From assembly GCF_040958095.1 (NCBI RefSeq), contig NC_091152.1, positions 17,381,796-17,445,795 on the forward strand: a DNA stretch of 64,000 nt. Reading direction: 5' to 3'. Shown here one piece after another: positions 11,955-24,599 of the stretch (positions are counted from its first letter, which is position 1; the number at the start of each line of letters is the position of its first letter). Below the pieces are notes generated by a model. That model was not told where the DNA came from and ran no database searches. It saw only the letters and a program-made list of their open reading frames with translations. Origin of the DNA: Procambarus clarkii (Eukaryota > Arthropoda > Malacostraca > Decapoda > Cambaridae). The position numbers and the translations under genes are program-made.

Positions 11955-12600
11955 TGTGGTTCTTGGAACACTATCACCACCTATCCCTCCTCAATTTGGC
12001 TTTCGCAAGTGTCACAGCTTGACTGATGTCTTGGTGAACTTGGAGGTCTTTATTCGTAGTGCCTTTGCTGCGAAGACCTCCGTTGTTGCAGTCCTTTTTG
12101 GCCTGGAAAAGGCTTACGACACCACCTGGAGATACCATATTCTGTCCCAACTTCGTTCTTTTGGCCTTCATGGTAATCTCCCTCTGTTCCTCCAAAGCTT
12201 CCTCTCTAATCATTCCTGTAGAGTGAGGGGAGGTAAGTATCACTCTCTCTGCCTCTGTTCGGCAATACAAAAGGATACCCCAAGGTAGTGTTCTGAGCAC
12301 TTACTCTTTTTCCTGGTGGCCCTCAATGGTCTTCTTTCCTCCCTTCCCTCTGGCATCTTCTCAGCTCTTTTCGTTGACGATCTTGCTCTTTGCTGTCTTT
12401 CCTTCTGTGGCAGCTTCAACGTGCGAATGATGCAGTGTTGTCCTGGGTCACAAATAGTGGCATCAAGTTTTCTACAACTAAAACTTGTTATGACTTTTAC
12501 TCGGAAGCACGTCGTTCTTCGTTCCCCCCTATGTCGCTTCATGGTAATCCCCTTTTGTACAAAGATTCTGCTAAGCTTTTGGGGATAATCTTTGACACTC
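11955..12600 (+). pseudogene. LINE-I copy 1 reverse transcriptase remnant
   Basis: The reading frame has 'QFGFRKCHSLTDVLVNLEVF', then 'EKAYDTTWRYHILSQLRSFG', matching reverse transcriptase motifs around the first catalytic Asp. The catalytic 'FVDDLALC' box lies at about 12370-12393 in a different frame, so at least one frameshift separates them. The thumb side (about 12430-12640) is in a third frame. Inactive. Confidence 0.8.
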
Positions 12601-13205
12601 TTTTGTATGGTCACCTCATGTCTCTTGCTTCCGAGTTGATTGCTCTAAGGCCCTTAACTTACTTAAGGTCTTGTCCCATACTTCCTGGGGAGCTGATAGG
12701 TACATGCTTCTTTCTTTACATTCCTCTCTTTTGCTGTCTAAACTCGATTATAGTTTTCCTGATTACTCATCTGCCTCTCCTACTCTTTGCCGTCTTGATG
12801 CACTGCACCATACTGGGTTATGTCTCATACTGAGTTTCGTTTGACTCTACCTGTATGATCATACTGGCATCCTGTCACTACAGGATCACTGTGATCGCTG
12901 CTGTCTTCGCTACCCTGCGCGATCCCTACAACACCCGCACTTTTGTTTATGTTGTACTGTGACCATTGCCCTTATTGTGGTCCCTATTTCCTTTCACCAC
13001 CTCCCTCTTCTGTACAGTTGTCACACTTGCAAGGGTTCTCTTTCAGTTTGTGTTGCCAATATTTCTCCTCGTGTCATTCCATCCTTGCCCCCCATGGCGG
13101 GTCCTCCTTCCCTAAGTTTTTTGTAAAACCTTGACCCATGTGACAAGATTTTACCCCTCCTACAGTTCTGAAACACTTCCTCTCTCTCTCTCTCTTTTAC
13201 CCCTC

Positions 13206-13345
<140 letters not shown>

Positions 13346-13439
13346 TCTTCCATCTTCACCGATGGGGTCTAAGTCTGCAGACTGTGGAGGCTACTGTGTT
13401 GTTTTTCCTGATCACATCTTTATGTATCACATGCCTCCA

Positions 13440-14215
13440 GAGACTTGCATCTTCATGGCAGAACTTTGATATTTTACATGCACTTCATCAACTGCTTTCT
13501 CATTGTCAATCTTCCTTTGTTGTTGTTGTTGTTGTTGGTTGTCTTTATCAGTGCCCTCATAGCTCTGGAGTCCTTTAATCCAGTCCATCCTGTGGTAGTC
13601 GAAATTCAACATTGGTTGCTTCTTATTTTCAGCAGATTTAAGACAGTGGAGTTTTGCTGGGTTCCCAGCCATATTGGTGTGTCCTGAAATGAGTTTGCGG
13701 ATGCTGCCGCTAAGGAGACTATCTAACCACTCCCATCTCCTGTAGAGGTGTTCATTATTCCGACTTCTTCCCAGTTATTCCTTCCTCAATTTTTGCCCAT
13801 TGGCAGGGTCGTTGGTCTTCAGTTACTGGTAACAAGCTGCGTGCTCTTATGGGGTAGCGTGTCCCCGTGGCCTTTCTCCTACTACCATAACCAGCAGTGG
13901 GAAACGGCTTTGGCGAGGTTATGTATTCGCCATACACGTTTAACTACCAGGCACTTAATGGAGTGCCTCTCTGCTCCTTATTGTCCAAACTGCATTGTCC
14001 CTCTTACAGTCGTGCATTTCCTTGTTGAATGTCCTGTCTTCCACGACGTGCATGTGTCTTGCTTCCCGACCGTCCTTCGCAGTCACTTGATAGTGACTGA
14101 TAGAATCCATGGTGATAGAATCCATGATGAATCAGATATCATTGATATTGTTTGCCTTATGTGCTTTTATTCTCATATTGACATCTTTAGTGATATACTG
14201 TATAGCGTTTTTTGA
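13440..14215 (+). pseudogene. LINE-I copy 1 RNase H and C-terminal zinc region remnant
   Basis: RNase H signature pieces are spread over three frames: a 'VEFCWVPSHIGVS' block at about 13647-13685 followed by 'NEFADAAAKE', typical of retrotransposon RNase H ends. The C-terminal module 'APYCPNCIVPLTVVHFLVEC' (about 13973-14032) has the Cys/His spacing of the zinc-binding region seen in many I/Jockey elements. A GTT microsatellite lies at about 13517-13536. Non-functional. Confidence 0.75.
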
Positions 14216-14264
14216 ACATCCCGCATATTTGATGGTGGTACATAGCCTTCTTGGCTTTTTGCCC

Positions 14265-14555
14265 TCTTTTTATAATTACTTACTTTTTCTCATCTACATT
14301 AATGACATTCCGAATGCCTCTCAACGCCTCATGCCAGTTTTATTTGCTGTTGACACAACCGTTATTTTCTCCAATCCTAAGAATTAGTAATATCCAGATT
14401 GGTAATAAAGTAGATGGTAAATTCCATCGTGTTCTCAATGATAACAAGCTGAATTTCCAGTGCCACATACAAAATATAGCTAAAACGTTTTGAAATAATT
14501 TGGCATTCTTTCCTAAATCAGATATTATGTACCTCGCACTCTGCCTTAATTAACC
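14265..14555 (+). pseudogene. CR1-like reverse transcriptase fragment (LINE-C-related)
   Basis: Reads 'LLFLIYINDIPNASQRLMPV' and then 'LFAVDTTVIFSNPKN', where the catalytic FADD is mutated to FAVD. After a frameshift it continues 'NDNKLNFQCHIQNIAKTF'. This is the palm-to-thumb part of a CR1/L2-type reverse transcriptase, truncated at both ends and directly abutting the 3' end of LINE-I copy 1. Confidence 0.75.
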
Positions 14556-14765
14556 CTTAAACTGCTCTGACCCTTCAACAACCACAGGCGCAACAAAAAA
14601 AAAAAAATCAACAAAATATTTTGTCTTATAAAAGTGTTTTGTGTTCCCTAATCATGGGAAAAATAATACAAAAAATCGTAGGTTGCATATTTTGGCCGCA
14701 ATAGGGCGGAGAAGTCTGGCAAAAAAGAGGCAGACGTTGACACATCTAGCGCCGGTGGTAGTCGG
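14555..14765. repeat. Dispersed repeat, copy 2 (first copy at 206-425)
   Basis: Same ordered blocks as the first copy. This copy continues to 'agcgccggtggtagtcggct'. Non-coding. Confidence 0.65.
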
Positions 14766-14989
14766 CTCCGCCCGAGCTAACAGGTGGGAGTTGCCACAAA
14801 GATATTATTACCTAATTACTTCAATGCCTCTGATTTATTTTTTACAAATTTTTTATATAATATTTTTATAAGTAATATTATTCAATAATGTGTAGTATGC
14901 TATATTTATATAATAAAATGTGTGAGTCATCGCTATACTCAAAAGTATTGTGATCATATTAGTGATTCAGTTACGTTCATAAAACAATA

Positions 14990-15365
14990 AACAAATGGTT
15001 TTGCTGTTATTACACTATATTCACAGGTTATATACAAGTTTCTGCATGTTTGATTCACCATAATTGTACAACTACGCTGGTATGGTGAGTTCTGACTGAC
15101 GGGTCGCCACATACAGCTGATGCTCCCTCCCCTCACTGGCTCAAGGCCAGATCCACTAACATTCCACCTTCAAGTATACTGTTTGCGGTGTTATTACACT
15201 ATATACACACATATATAAGTATCTATATGTTTTGTTCACATAACTGTACAACAAAACTGGTGTGGTGCCCAAAAAGCATAGTGGCCACCCTTACACAGCA
15301 TGACAAGTCATGCAGATGATGCCACCTCCCTCATCAAAATGGCTTCTCCCAACATACAATTTTTG
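14990..15365. repeat. Two diverged tandem copies of a ~185-bp unit
   Basis: Unit 1 (about 15000-15175) and unit 2 (about 15187-15365) share 'gttattacactatat', 'atataagt' or 'atacaagt', 'tgtacaac' and the order gcatgtttg/tatgttttg, then 'tggtgtggtg'-like sequence. Divergence is considerable. It may be a satellite-derived piece. Confidence 0.5.
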
Positions 15366-16349
15366 CTATTATCCCCCTCCCCATCCAGCCCATTGGCGCC
15401 GTAAGGGGGCTTAATGGTTCGCTGCCGGAGTGTGATGCTCCATGGGATATGGTCCTCTGTCCTTTTGTGGCCTTATGCTCCTGCTGCTGTCCTCTTCAAT
15501 TGTGCCGGATCACTTTTCCTTTTCCTTATGTTTCGTTTTTCTCCCCCTCTTCTATCTGTTTGTCGTTTCCTGCCGACCTTTTGCTTGTTCTGGTTCTTCC
15601 CTTGGACTTGTTCTATTTTGACGCCCGGGTGCTTGAGGAGGCATACTCTTGCACCCGTAGAACTGTAGTACCTAACGTCGAGAGCGAGGGGAACCTTTTA
15701 TTGTCAATCCTCCTTTCATCACTGAACCCGATCTCAACGGACTGACGGTTCTTAAGGTGGCGTTTGTGGGGCGTATACTCACGACGCACCCCTAGGGGGG
15801 CCCCGGCATGATCTGCGATAGCTTCTTGTTGGGTGTCCTGCCTCTAATTGTGGCTCCATGTTGGGAATGGGGGCACATTCGTGAATGAATGTTTTTCTCT
15901 TCGTCCTGATGTCAAATTCTGTTCCTCTTTTACCTTCTCAGGCTCGTAGGATGGGCGATCAAGTCCCCGAGTCAGACCGTGTTGGAAGACCGGGCTCTGT
16001 AGCCCCCGCTGCATTGGGCCCCGACCTTACTCCTCCTTTGACCTTTCTGACTACTCTCCTCGGCTCCCCTCCCTCCTCTGTGGTTGGGTCGAGCCCCAAG
16101 CCCCCAGTGGTGACCACCTCGTCCCCTGGCACAGCTCAGTCTCTAGTTGTGACTACTGTGCCTTTTAACCCCTTTCTCTCTGGGGTTCTCAATACTGGTC
16201 TCATCACGGCTGCACTCACTCGATTTCTTCCCGTACTAATACGTATCAGGCCTTGTTTGGTCCCGCTTCGTGGGGAAAATACTTTGATCTCCTCCTTCTT
16301 GATTCTGCGCCTCCTGACGAATTCTCCCTTCATAGGCACCTTGTTGATT

Positions 16350-17650
16350 CTGTAGATGCCTCTGTTACTTTCCACTCCACCCGTCTTGGTACGCAAGTCA
16401 TTGCTGCTCCTTCTCAGGATGCAGCCTCGCGCTTGGCCACCTTGTCCTGCCTTGGCGAGACCCCTGTTCGGGTCTCCAAGAATGCTCGGTTGAATGCCAG
16501 TGTTGGCACTATTCTCCTCCCACCCCATGTTGCTACCGGTGTTCGGAATCTCCAGGACTGCCACGAAGATATTCGTCATGTCCTCGATTCCCAGGGGCCA
16601 TTCTGTCCTCCAGGTAGACTCGTTTACTTGTCCCCCTCGTGGTCGTCGCCGTCAACCCCTTCGGGTTGTGAAGATTACCTTTGATAGTAGGACCCTTCCG
16701 CTCTGTCATTCTTGCTGATGCCAGGTGCTCCGTCCAGGAGTAAATTCCCTCTCTTCAGCTCTGTAATAAGTGCTGGAGGTTTGGGCATGGTGCCCTCCCG
16801 CTGCTCTAGAACTGTCTCTGTCCTTTGTGTGGGGGCGAAGGTCACTCTGTCGGAGTGCACTTCTCCTCAGGCTCGCTGCCTCAATTGCGGTGAGGCCCAC
16901 CCTACCTTCTCCAGTGCGTGTATGCATTACAAGCTTGAGGAGCACCAGGAGCGTTTATCTTTTCCTGAGGCAAGGAGCCAGGTTCGCCGGCTCCCACTTT
17001 GTGCTAACGTCTCTTATGCTCGCGTGCTGAACTCTTCCTCTTCTCGTCCTTCCCACTTTCCTCAGACTCAAAACCGTTTCCAGGCCTTGGACCTTGATAC
17101 GCCCACCACCCCCTCCTCTGTTCCTTTGAGTTCTGTCCCAACGGGTCCCCCCTCCTGGTCCTTTGTCTGGGGTTTCCCTTCTTTCTGCCCCAGTCTGTCA
17201 TGTCTCCTGTGTCTTCTTCCTCGTCTCCCTCCGATCCTCCTTCCCATCCTTCTCCTCTGTCAGGCGGCTCTCCACGCCGCCTGTCAGTACGGGCTGATGT
17301 CCATCACTCTCCCAATGGCTGTCGTGTATGCTCTCGTTCAGCTTCTCCTGTTGAGATGCTGGAATCCGTTGCCCAGTACGTAGTTGCTGGGACACCTGTC
17401 TCTTTGAGTCACAAGCGTAAGCCTGACTACTCTTCTTCCTCCTCCCCAGCGGGTAAAAAGGCTTCGCTTTCTTCCTCGCCCCCTACTTCTGACTCTCTCG
17501 CTCCGTCCCCTCCCATTTCGGTGGTTACGCCCCCTACTTCTGACTCTCTCGCTCCGTCCCCTCCCATTTCGGTGGTTACGCCCCCTGCTCCTGCTATGGA
17601 GGTCTCTTTGGCCCCCCACTTCCCTCTCAGTTGGTGCCCTTGTTGAGATG
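16350..17650 (+). pseudogene. LINE-I copy 2 ORF1 (gag-like, CCHC) remnant
   Basis: Contains 'DSVDASVTFHSTRLGTQVIA' (about 16345-16405), the equivalent of copy 1. A frameshifted knuckle follows at about 16762-16940: Cys codons occur in 'LCNKCWRFGHGALPLL'-like order, then a second cluster near 'CLNCGEAHPTFSSAC'. A Pro/Ser-rich tail has an in-frame direct duplication of 51 bp (17 codons, 'PPTSDSLAPSPPISVVT') at about 17481-17582. Function as in copy 1; inactive. Confidence 0.7.
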
Positions 17651-18339
17651 CATCCCCTGGTTTCTGCCTCTCCTGCTGCGGTCCTTGACCCTCGGTTATC
17701 CCCCCCCTTCCTCCGGACCCCTACTCGTCCGCCCCTGGTCGGTTCTCTAGCTACCTTCCCTCCTTCTTTACTCAGTTTACTCATGCCCCCTAACCCTGAC
17801 CCCTGATGCTCTAAGGCTCTTTCCCTCCTTAAGATTTTGTCCCATACTTCTTGGGGTGGATAGGCGTACACTCCTCTCTTTACATTCCTCACTCGTCCTG
17901 TCTAAGCTTGATTATGGTTGCCCTGCTTACTCGTCCGCTTCTCCTTCTACTCTTCACCGTCTTGATGCTTTGCACCATGCTGGGTTGCGCCCTAGCTCTG
18001 GTACCTTTCGTTCAACTCCCGCCCTCAGCTTGTACGTTGACACTGGATTCCTATATCTCTAGGGCCTCCGTGATCGCAACTGTCTTCGCTATCTGGCGTG
18101 GTCTTTGCAACATCCTTCCTCTCGCCTCTGTCATGCTTTTACCCTTCCTGTAGTTCCTGTTCCTGTTCACCACTTCCCTCTTTCTGTCCGGCTATCTCAC
18201 AAGACTCTCTTTCCATTTGTCTTTCTCATATTTCTCCTCGTATTGTTCCTTCCTTGCCCCCTGTGGAGGGTCCCCCTTCCGAAGTTTTGTACATCCTTGA
18301 CCTGCATTACTAAAGCTTTTACTCCTATGGTTCTGAAAC

Positions 18340-19125
18340 GCCTTTTTCTTGAGCACTTATATGTATCGCCTCCCTTCGGAGACTAGCATCTTCACAGCAG
18401 AACTTTATGCTATTCTCTATGCTCTCCGACGCCTGCTTTCTCGTTGTCAATCCTCCTTTGTGATTATAGTTCTCTCTTGTAGTGCCCTCATGGCTCTCGG
18501 GTCCTTTAATCCTGTCCATCCGATAATCGATAATCGTCAAGATTCAACATTGGCTGTTTCTTATCTCTAGTAAATTTAAATCCGTAGAGTTTTGCTGGAT
18601 TCCCAGACATGTTGGTGTTTCTTTAAATGAGTGTGCAGATGCTGCCGCTAGAGAGGCTATCCGCTCTTGTCTTGTTTGCCATAAAGATATTTCTTTTTTA
18701 GACTTTTATCCGGTTAGTCATTCCTCCATCCTTGCCCGTTGGTAGGGTTGTTTTTCTTCTGTTGTTGGTAACAAACTGCATACTCTTAAGTGTTGTGTGT
18801 CCCCGCGTGGCCTTCCTCCTGCCACTGTAACCGGTGGTGGGAAACGTCTCTAGCGCTGTTGCGTCTTGGCCATACTCGCTTAACTCACGGTCACTCAATA
18901 GAGCGCCGCCCTGCTCCTTATTGTCCAAACTGCATTGTCCCTCTTACCGTCGTGCATATCCTTGTTGAATGTCCTGACTTCCAGGACGAGCGTGTGTCTT
19001 GCTTTCTGACCGTCCCTCGCGGTCACTTGTCCCTCGGTAGAATTCTTGGTGAATCAGATACTTTTGATATCGTTCGCCTTATGCGTTTCTGTTCTTGTAT
19101 TGGCATCCTTGGTGATATTTAGCGC
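18340..19125 (+). pseudogene. LINE-I copy 2 RNase H and C-terminal zinc region
   Basis: Better preserved than copy 1. 'TSIFTAELYAILYALRRLLS' (18382-18441) carries the RNase H Glu, but the expected DS pair is degraded ('VLSCSALMAL'). 'FCWIPRHVGVSLNECADAAA' (about 18590-18648) gives the last motif. 'CPNCIVPLTVVHILVECPDF' (about 18922-18981) is the zinc region. The frame still contains shifts, so the product is dead. Confidence 0.75.
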
Positions 19126-19399
19126 CCTCTGATTATTCCGCACATTTGATGGTGCTACATAGCCTTCCCGGTTTGGTGCCTTCTTTTGATAATTACTTAC
19201 CTCTAGGTGGCATCTGCCAACTATCGGTCGTAGCTGCACTATAGCTGCCCCTTTCCCACACGCGGCATTTAAATGAAAGCGCTAGCACTAAAATAGTTAT
19301 TAATGTATTGCGCGATATCAGTAATGTTACTCAAATCATCTATGTATGTATTGCGCAGTCTAAGGGTTAAATACTTGGTAGGAGGTTATAACAGAACCT

Positions 19400-19880
19400 T
19401 TGGACTCCACACTAGAAACAAATATTTATTTGATATTCCAAGAGTGTGACTTAGCCAAAGTGGAAACGTCCCACAAATCAAGGGTCCCAAAATGTGGAAT
19501 GTTCTTCCCAATAACATCAAAGACTGCAGGCGATGAGTCACAATAACGTGGCTAAAGTATGTTGACCAGACCACACACTAGAAGGTGAAGGGACGACGAC
19601 GTTTCGGTCCGTCCTGGACCATTCTCAAGTCGATAGTGATATTCCTATCGACTTGAGATTCCTATCGACTTCCCATAGTGATAGTGATTGACTATCGACT
19701 TGAGAATGATCCAGGATGGACCGAAACGTCCCTTCACCTTCTAGTGTGTGGTCTGGTCAGCATCAAAGACTGTCCCTCTCTCAACCAATTTAAGAGAGAA
19801 ACTAAGTACAGTACTACCTAATCAACTCCATGTAACCTACCTTACCTCCTGATTGTCAACCTCCTGATTGTCTTGCTATT
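19400..19880 (+). pseudogene. CR1-like LINE C-terminus split by a hairpin retroposon
   Basis: Reads 'RNKYLFDIPRV' and then 'KGPKMWNVLPNNIKDC', typical of the C-terminus of LINE-C-type elements. After the insertion at 19527-19760 it resumes with 'CPSLNQFKRETK'. The continuation to about 20160 contains 'gcctgaaacgctgtgcatat' and 'tagtggtttta', a divergent version of the LINE-C 3' core, so the LINE may extend that far. Confidence 0.7.
19527..19760 (+). mobile_element. Hairpin retroposon, copy 1 (12-bp target duplication)
   Basis: 234 bp flanked by 'catcaaagactg' at 19515-19526 and 19761-19772. It contains two inverted halves: 'gaagggacgacgacgtttcg' and 'gtccgtcctggaccattctc' in the left half, and their near reverse complements before 'ctagtgtgtggtctggtcag'. 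A second copy in the opposite orientation is at 58524-58738. There is no open frame. Confidence 0.85.
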
Positions 19881-20332
19881 ATTAAACAATAATAATTAAT
19901 AATTAAACTTCTAATACAGCTAATATCTGCCATGTGAAATAAAGCACACTGTATTCTGTTTATTTAGTTAAAATTACCATCTGCTGTTCTGTTGCAATTG
20001 CTGCGGTTCCATTTAACATGTAATTAATGTCTTTATTTTTATTTTTTCTACTTCAGTTCAACGTTTGGTTTTAATCTTAAATACTTTTATCTCTTAGTTT
20101 TAAGTTTTTGTCCACATCATGCCTGAAACGCTGTGCATATTAGTGGTTTTAGGCATAGTATATACTTGCTCTATAAATCCAACATTGTGCTTGTAACCCA
20201 TTTTGTGCGTACTTTTCCCAAAATAAACATTATCATAATTAGCATTACCATTATCATGAACAGGGATAGCTTAGGGAATAGTATAGTGAAAGGGAAGAAG
20301 AGTGGGAAATATAATATCTGATTTTTGAGAAT

Positions 20333-20885
20333 ATACTAACAGCTTTTGAGAGTGTGCCTGTGTGCTGTATGTGAGTGTTGAAGTTTAGTCTCTTGTTTAT
20401 GTATAGGCCAAGGAACTTAACATCATTTTTAATGCTAATGTTGACATTATCTGAAGGTGAATTTTATTTGATTCGCTTTCAAATACCAAGTAGTAGGTCT
20501 TTTCTATGTTTAGTGTGAGTTTGCTGGTTGACTACTATGATAAGACTTTTTTTATTTGCTATTTACAATATTATTTAGTGTGTGAGGATTGGGGTTTGAG
20601 TAGATGAAGATAGTATTGCCAGCAAATAGTACTGGATTGATAATATTAGAGATATTTGGTAAATCATTGATGTATATAAGAAAAATAGGAGAGGTCCTAA
20701 GAGGCTGCCCTGCAGCACTGCTATGGTTAATGGTAGATATGTGGAGGTTATGTCATTAATGGCTACATATTGATGTCTGTTATTAAGATATGATGGAATA
20801 TAGTTATCAGGAAGGCCTCATATTCCATAATGATTAAGTTTAAGTAAGAGGCAGGTATGGTTTACAGTATCAAAGCCTGGCTGTC
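20333..20885 (-). pseudogene. CR1-like reverse transcriptase fragment
   Basis: Read on the minus strand it gives 'GSLLGPLLFLIYINDLPNIS' (about 20640-20700), preceded by a 'DTVNHTCLLLKLNHYGI'-like segment and followed by a degraded catalytic box ('FAGNTIFIYS' for FADDT). Several stops and frameshifts are present. It is the finger/palm part of a LINE-C-type enzyme. Confidence 0.7.
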
Positions 20886-20993
20886 AATTATATTAACCTG
20901 AATCTGGCAATTATATTATCCCGAGTTCGGCAAATATACTGAATCTGAAAATATAGTAAATATGGTACTTACATTGTCTTGAATAAGTTAGTT

Positions 20994-21893
<900 letters not shown>

Positions 21894-22257
21894 CATTCCT
21901 GCAGTGTGTGTGTGTGTATGTGTGTAAATCACAAAAATTAACACGTAATGAAAAATGTAACACCCTTCTGAAGATGTATTATTAAATACGAAAGTACTTA
22001 AGGAAATTCCTGTTTCAATTCTAACTTTGTGGTCTGACACTGTCATATATGTATGTATGTATATGTACTCACCTAATAAAGTGTATGTATGTATATGAAT
22101 CTGGGAATTATATATATTAGTAGCTGGCAATTAAATATACTGCATGAATCTGGCAATAATATTAGCCTGATTCTGACACTTGTATTATCTTGAATCTGGT
22201 ATTGTATACACCAGAACTTTTCATTTTATGAGTGACTCCAGAATTTGTATTATAACA

Positions 22258-22368
22258 TACAGTATTTCATTCAAGGCTGAATTACTGCTGTCATGTATTT
22301 CATTCAAGGCTGAATTACTGCTGTCATGTATTTCATTCAAGGCTGAATTACTGCTGTCATGTATTTCA
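22258..22368 (+). repeat. 33-bp tandem repeat, 3 copies
   Basis: Unit 'atttcattcaaggctgaatt' + 'actgctgtcatgt' repeated three times with no differences, then a partial fourth 'atttcatt'. Surroundings (22080-22910) are AT-rich with nothing else recognised. Confidence 0.9.
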
Positions 22369-22916
22369 TTTGTTTACAAATGCCTTAATCTGATAATTTA
22401 TTAATATAAAAGGATGTTTGTTTTTAAATTAGTGATTTAAAGATTTGATGTAAAGGGCTAAGTTTACATATTGTTTAACTGGTAGGTATGATCATTATAA
22501 GCCTGTATTACCAGGTAAGGGATTAGCCTTTATGGGTTGTGATTGGTTGTTTAATTTCTTGTTGTCTTGATGGATGTGAATATTATGTAGTTATTTATTT
22601 AGGGTCTATTGTGTTCACATTATTTACAGATAGAATAATGTGCAATAGCTGGATCTTACTTAAAACATGTTAATTATTATATAATTGTTACTTGACAATT
22701 GTGCAAACATTCAAGTTTACTGTCCTCTTACTATAAGTGTTCTTTTAATTAGCACATAAATGGTCTTCTTGTAATATTGTTTATTTATCCTATGACAATG
22801 CTTCGGTATCTGTAAAGTCATAATTCCTAGTTATTAGGGTAATGGAGAAGTAACAAACCCTAAATGAATGAATGTCAAAAGCATTTTAGTATGTGTGAAA
22901 TATTCTTGTTTTGCAG

Positions 22917-23073
22917 GAACACTGGCTTTACATCTTATGAATTTGAAAACCACTTCAAATTTAGTGATGGTTCTCTTTACACTGCCAGTATTGAAATGTC
23001 TGTTGACAGGTCAGGTACCATAAGACCCTATGGTGATACTGCTATCCTGTGGCATACCAACATGCAATGTTAA
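22917..23073 (+). CDS. Possible terminal exon of an unidentified gene
   Basis: A pyrimidine-rich run 'tattcttgttttgcag' ends at 22916, a good 3' splice site. From there an open frame reads 'NTGFTSYEFENHFKFSDGSL' and continues without stops to 'WHTNMQC', stopping at 23071-23073. The segment has more balanced, codon-like composition than its AT-rich flanks. I do not recognise the protein, no partner exon is visible, and no polyadenylation signal stands out. It could equally be a fragment of an unfamiliar retroelement. Confidence 0.25.
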
Positions 23074-23148
23074 GTTATTGATGTCAATACTGTATTAGGG
23101 CTCACTCCCGCTGTACTTGTCTCCAGTGGTGTTCCGCAGTATTTGATC

Positions 23149-23409
23149 ACGTGTGTGTGTGTGTGTATGTGTATGTGTGTGTGTACTCACCTATTTGTGC
23201 TTGCGGGGGTTGAGCTTTGGCTCTTTGGTCCCGCCTCTCGACTGTCAATCAACTGGTGTACAGATTCCTGAGCCTACTGGGCTCTATCATATCTACACTT
23301 GAAACTGTGTATGGAGTCAGCCTCCACCACATCACTGCCCAATGCATTCCATCCGTTAACTACTCTGACACTGAAAAAGTTATTTCTAACGTCCCTGCTA
23401 CCCACACGT
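23149..23409 (-). mobile_element. LINE-A 3' tail with (GT)n at its 3' end
   Basis: 23181-23400 matches the LINE-A tail on the minus strand ('gtcccgcctctc', 'ccactctgacac'-type blocks). It is preceded on the + strand by GT/GTAT repeats at 23149-23180, that is, at the element's 3' end. Truncated to about 220 bp. Confidence 0.85.
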
Positions 23410-23890
23410 CTGGCTAAATCCTGGCTCCCAGGGCAGGCGTCCTACCATAACATCAACTAAGCATCCACATGAACTCTTGTGAAACTCTACTAACAAAGTG
23501 TAGTACTAATAACCATTAATTCCGTTATCTTAAAAGTATATAATATTGTTACATTACTCACTAGAATTTAATGGCAAACAATAATAAGAATTAATCAAGG
23601 TTGAAATATAAACGCTCGCTTGACAACAAGCCCACACTCTGGACACATCCGAATATGGTCATCCCCCCACACGGAAGAAACCACACTCCCTCCAACAGGA
23701 AATAACTTGCACAAGCCTCATAAAATAATAATGCAACTCAGGCACACTACAGCATGTTACAATATACATCATACAATAGTCTATAATCATACAATGTCAA
23801 TCGGATACACAACTGGATACTATACTAATTATAGAACAGAACAATAAAAGTATTATAAGCATCATGATAATGTTAGAATCCATACAAGAT
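23410..23890. other. AT-rich segment between LINE-A pieces, no gene recognised
   Basis: Lies between a LINE-A tail fragment and a LINE-A internal fragment. It may be an insertion, but no clear terminal repeat or duplication was found. Confidence 0.4.
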
Positions 23891-23892
23891 TC

Positions 23893-24240
23893 GTAACAGT
23901 GAAGACCTCCTGGAATTTCCTATTCAGTTTCTCACACACTTCCTTGTCGTTTGTAGTGAATCCTTCTGCCCCTAACCTTAATTTCATAACCTGTTCCTTT
24001 ACTGTTGTTTTTCTGTGTGACTGGTGTGTGTGTGTACTCACCTATTTGTGCTTGCGGGGGTGAGCTTTGGCTCTTTGGTCCCGCCTCTCAACTGTCAATC
24101 AACTGGTGTACAGGTTCCTGAGCCTATTGGGCTCTATCATATCTACATTTGAAACTGTGTATGGAGTCAGCCTCCACCACATCACTTCCTAGTGCATTCC
24201 ATTCGTTAACTACTCTGACACTGAAAAAGTTCCTTCTAAC

Positions 24241-24243
<3 letters not shown>
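23893..24243 (-). mobile_element. LINE-A internal fragment joined by (GT)n to a LINE-A 3' tail
   Basis: 23893-24010 corresponds to 40535-40662 of the long LINE-A copy (the block encoding 'CDELNKRFQEVF' there). It stops at 'gtgactg', followed by a short GT run (24016-24034) and then the LINE-A 3' tail (24035-24243). The two pieces are not adjacent in the intact element. Confidence 0.75.
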
Positions 24244-24316
<73 letters not shown>

Positions 24317-24317
24317 A

Positions 24318-24396
<79 letters not shown>

Positions 24397-24408
24397 ATGT
24401 GTGTGTAT

Positions 24409-24454
<46 letters not shown>

Positions 24455-24503
24455 ATGTGTGTGTATGTGTATGTGTATATGTGTGTGTATGTGTATGTGT
24501 ATA

Positions 24504-24587
<84 letters not shown>

Positions 24588-24588
24588 C
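24244..24588 (+). repeat. Long (GT)n microsatellite with GTAT variants
   Basis: About 345 bp of GT with interspersed 'gtatgtgtatgtgtatat' motifs that recur as a higher-order pattern. It starts exactly where the LINE-A tail breaks off ('cttctaacgtc'). Open frames here are artefacts. Confidence 0.97.
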
Positions 24589-24599
24589 CTTGTTTCACC

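Larger units (their letters stand above)
15372..19201 (+). mobile_element. LINE-I copy 2, internally deleted
   Basis: Same family and orientation as 8165-14283, about 3.8 kb. It matches copy 1 from the 5' end ('tgatgctccatggga') through ORF1, then jumps at about 17812 from sequence equivalent to about 10750 to sequence equivalent to about 12638 ('gctctaaggc'), removing the endonuclease and most of the reverse transcriptase. The rest continues to the shared 3' end. It lacks the (CT)n tract and the LINE-C-related insertion of copy 1. Confidence 0.8.
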
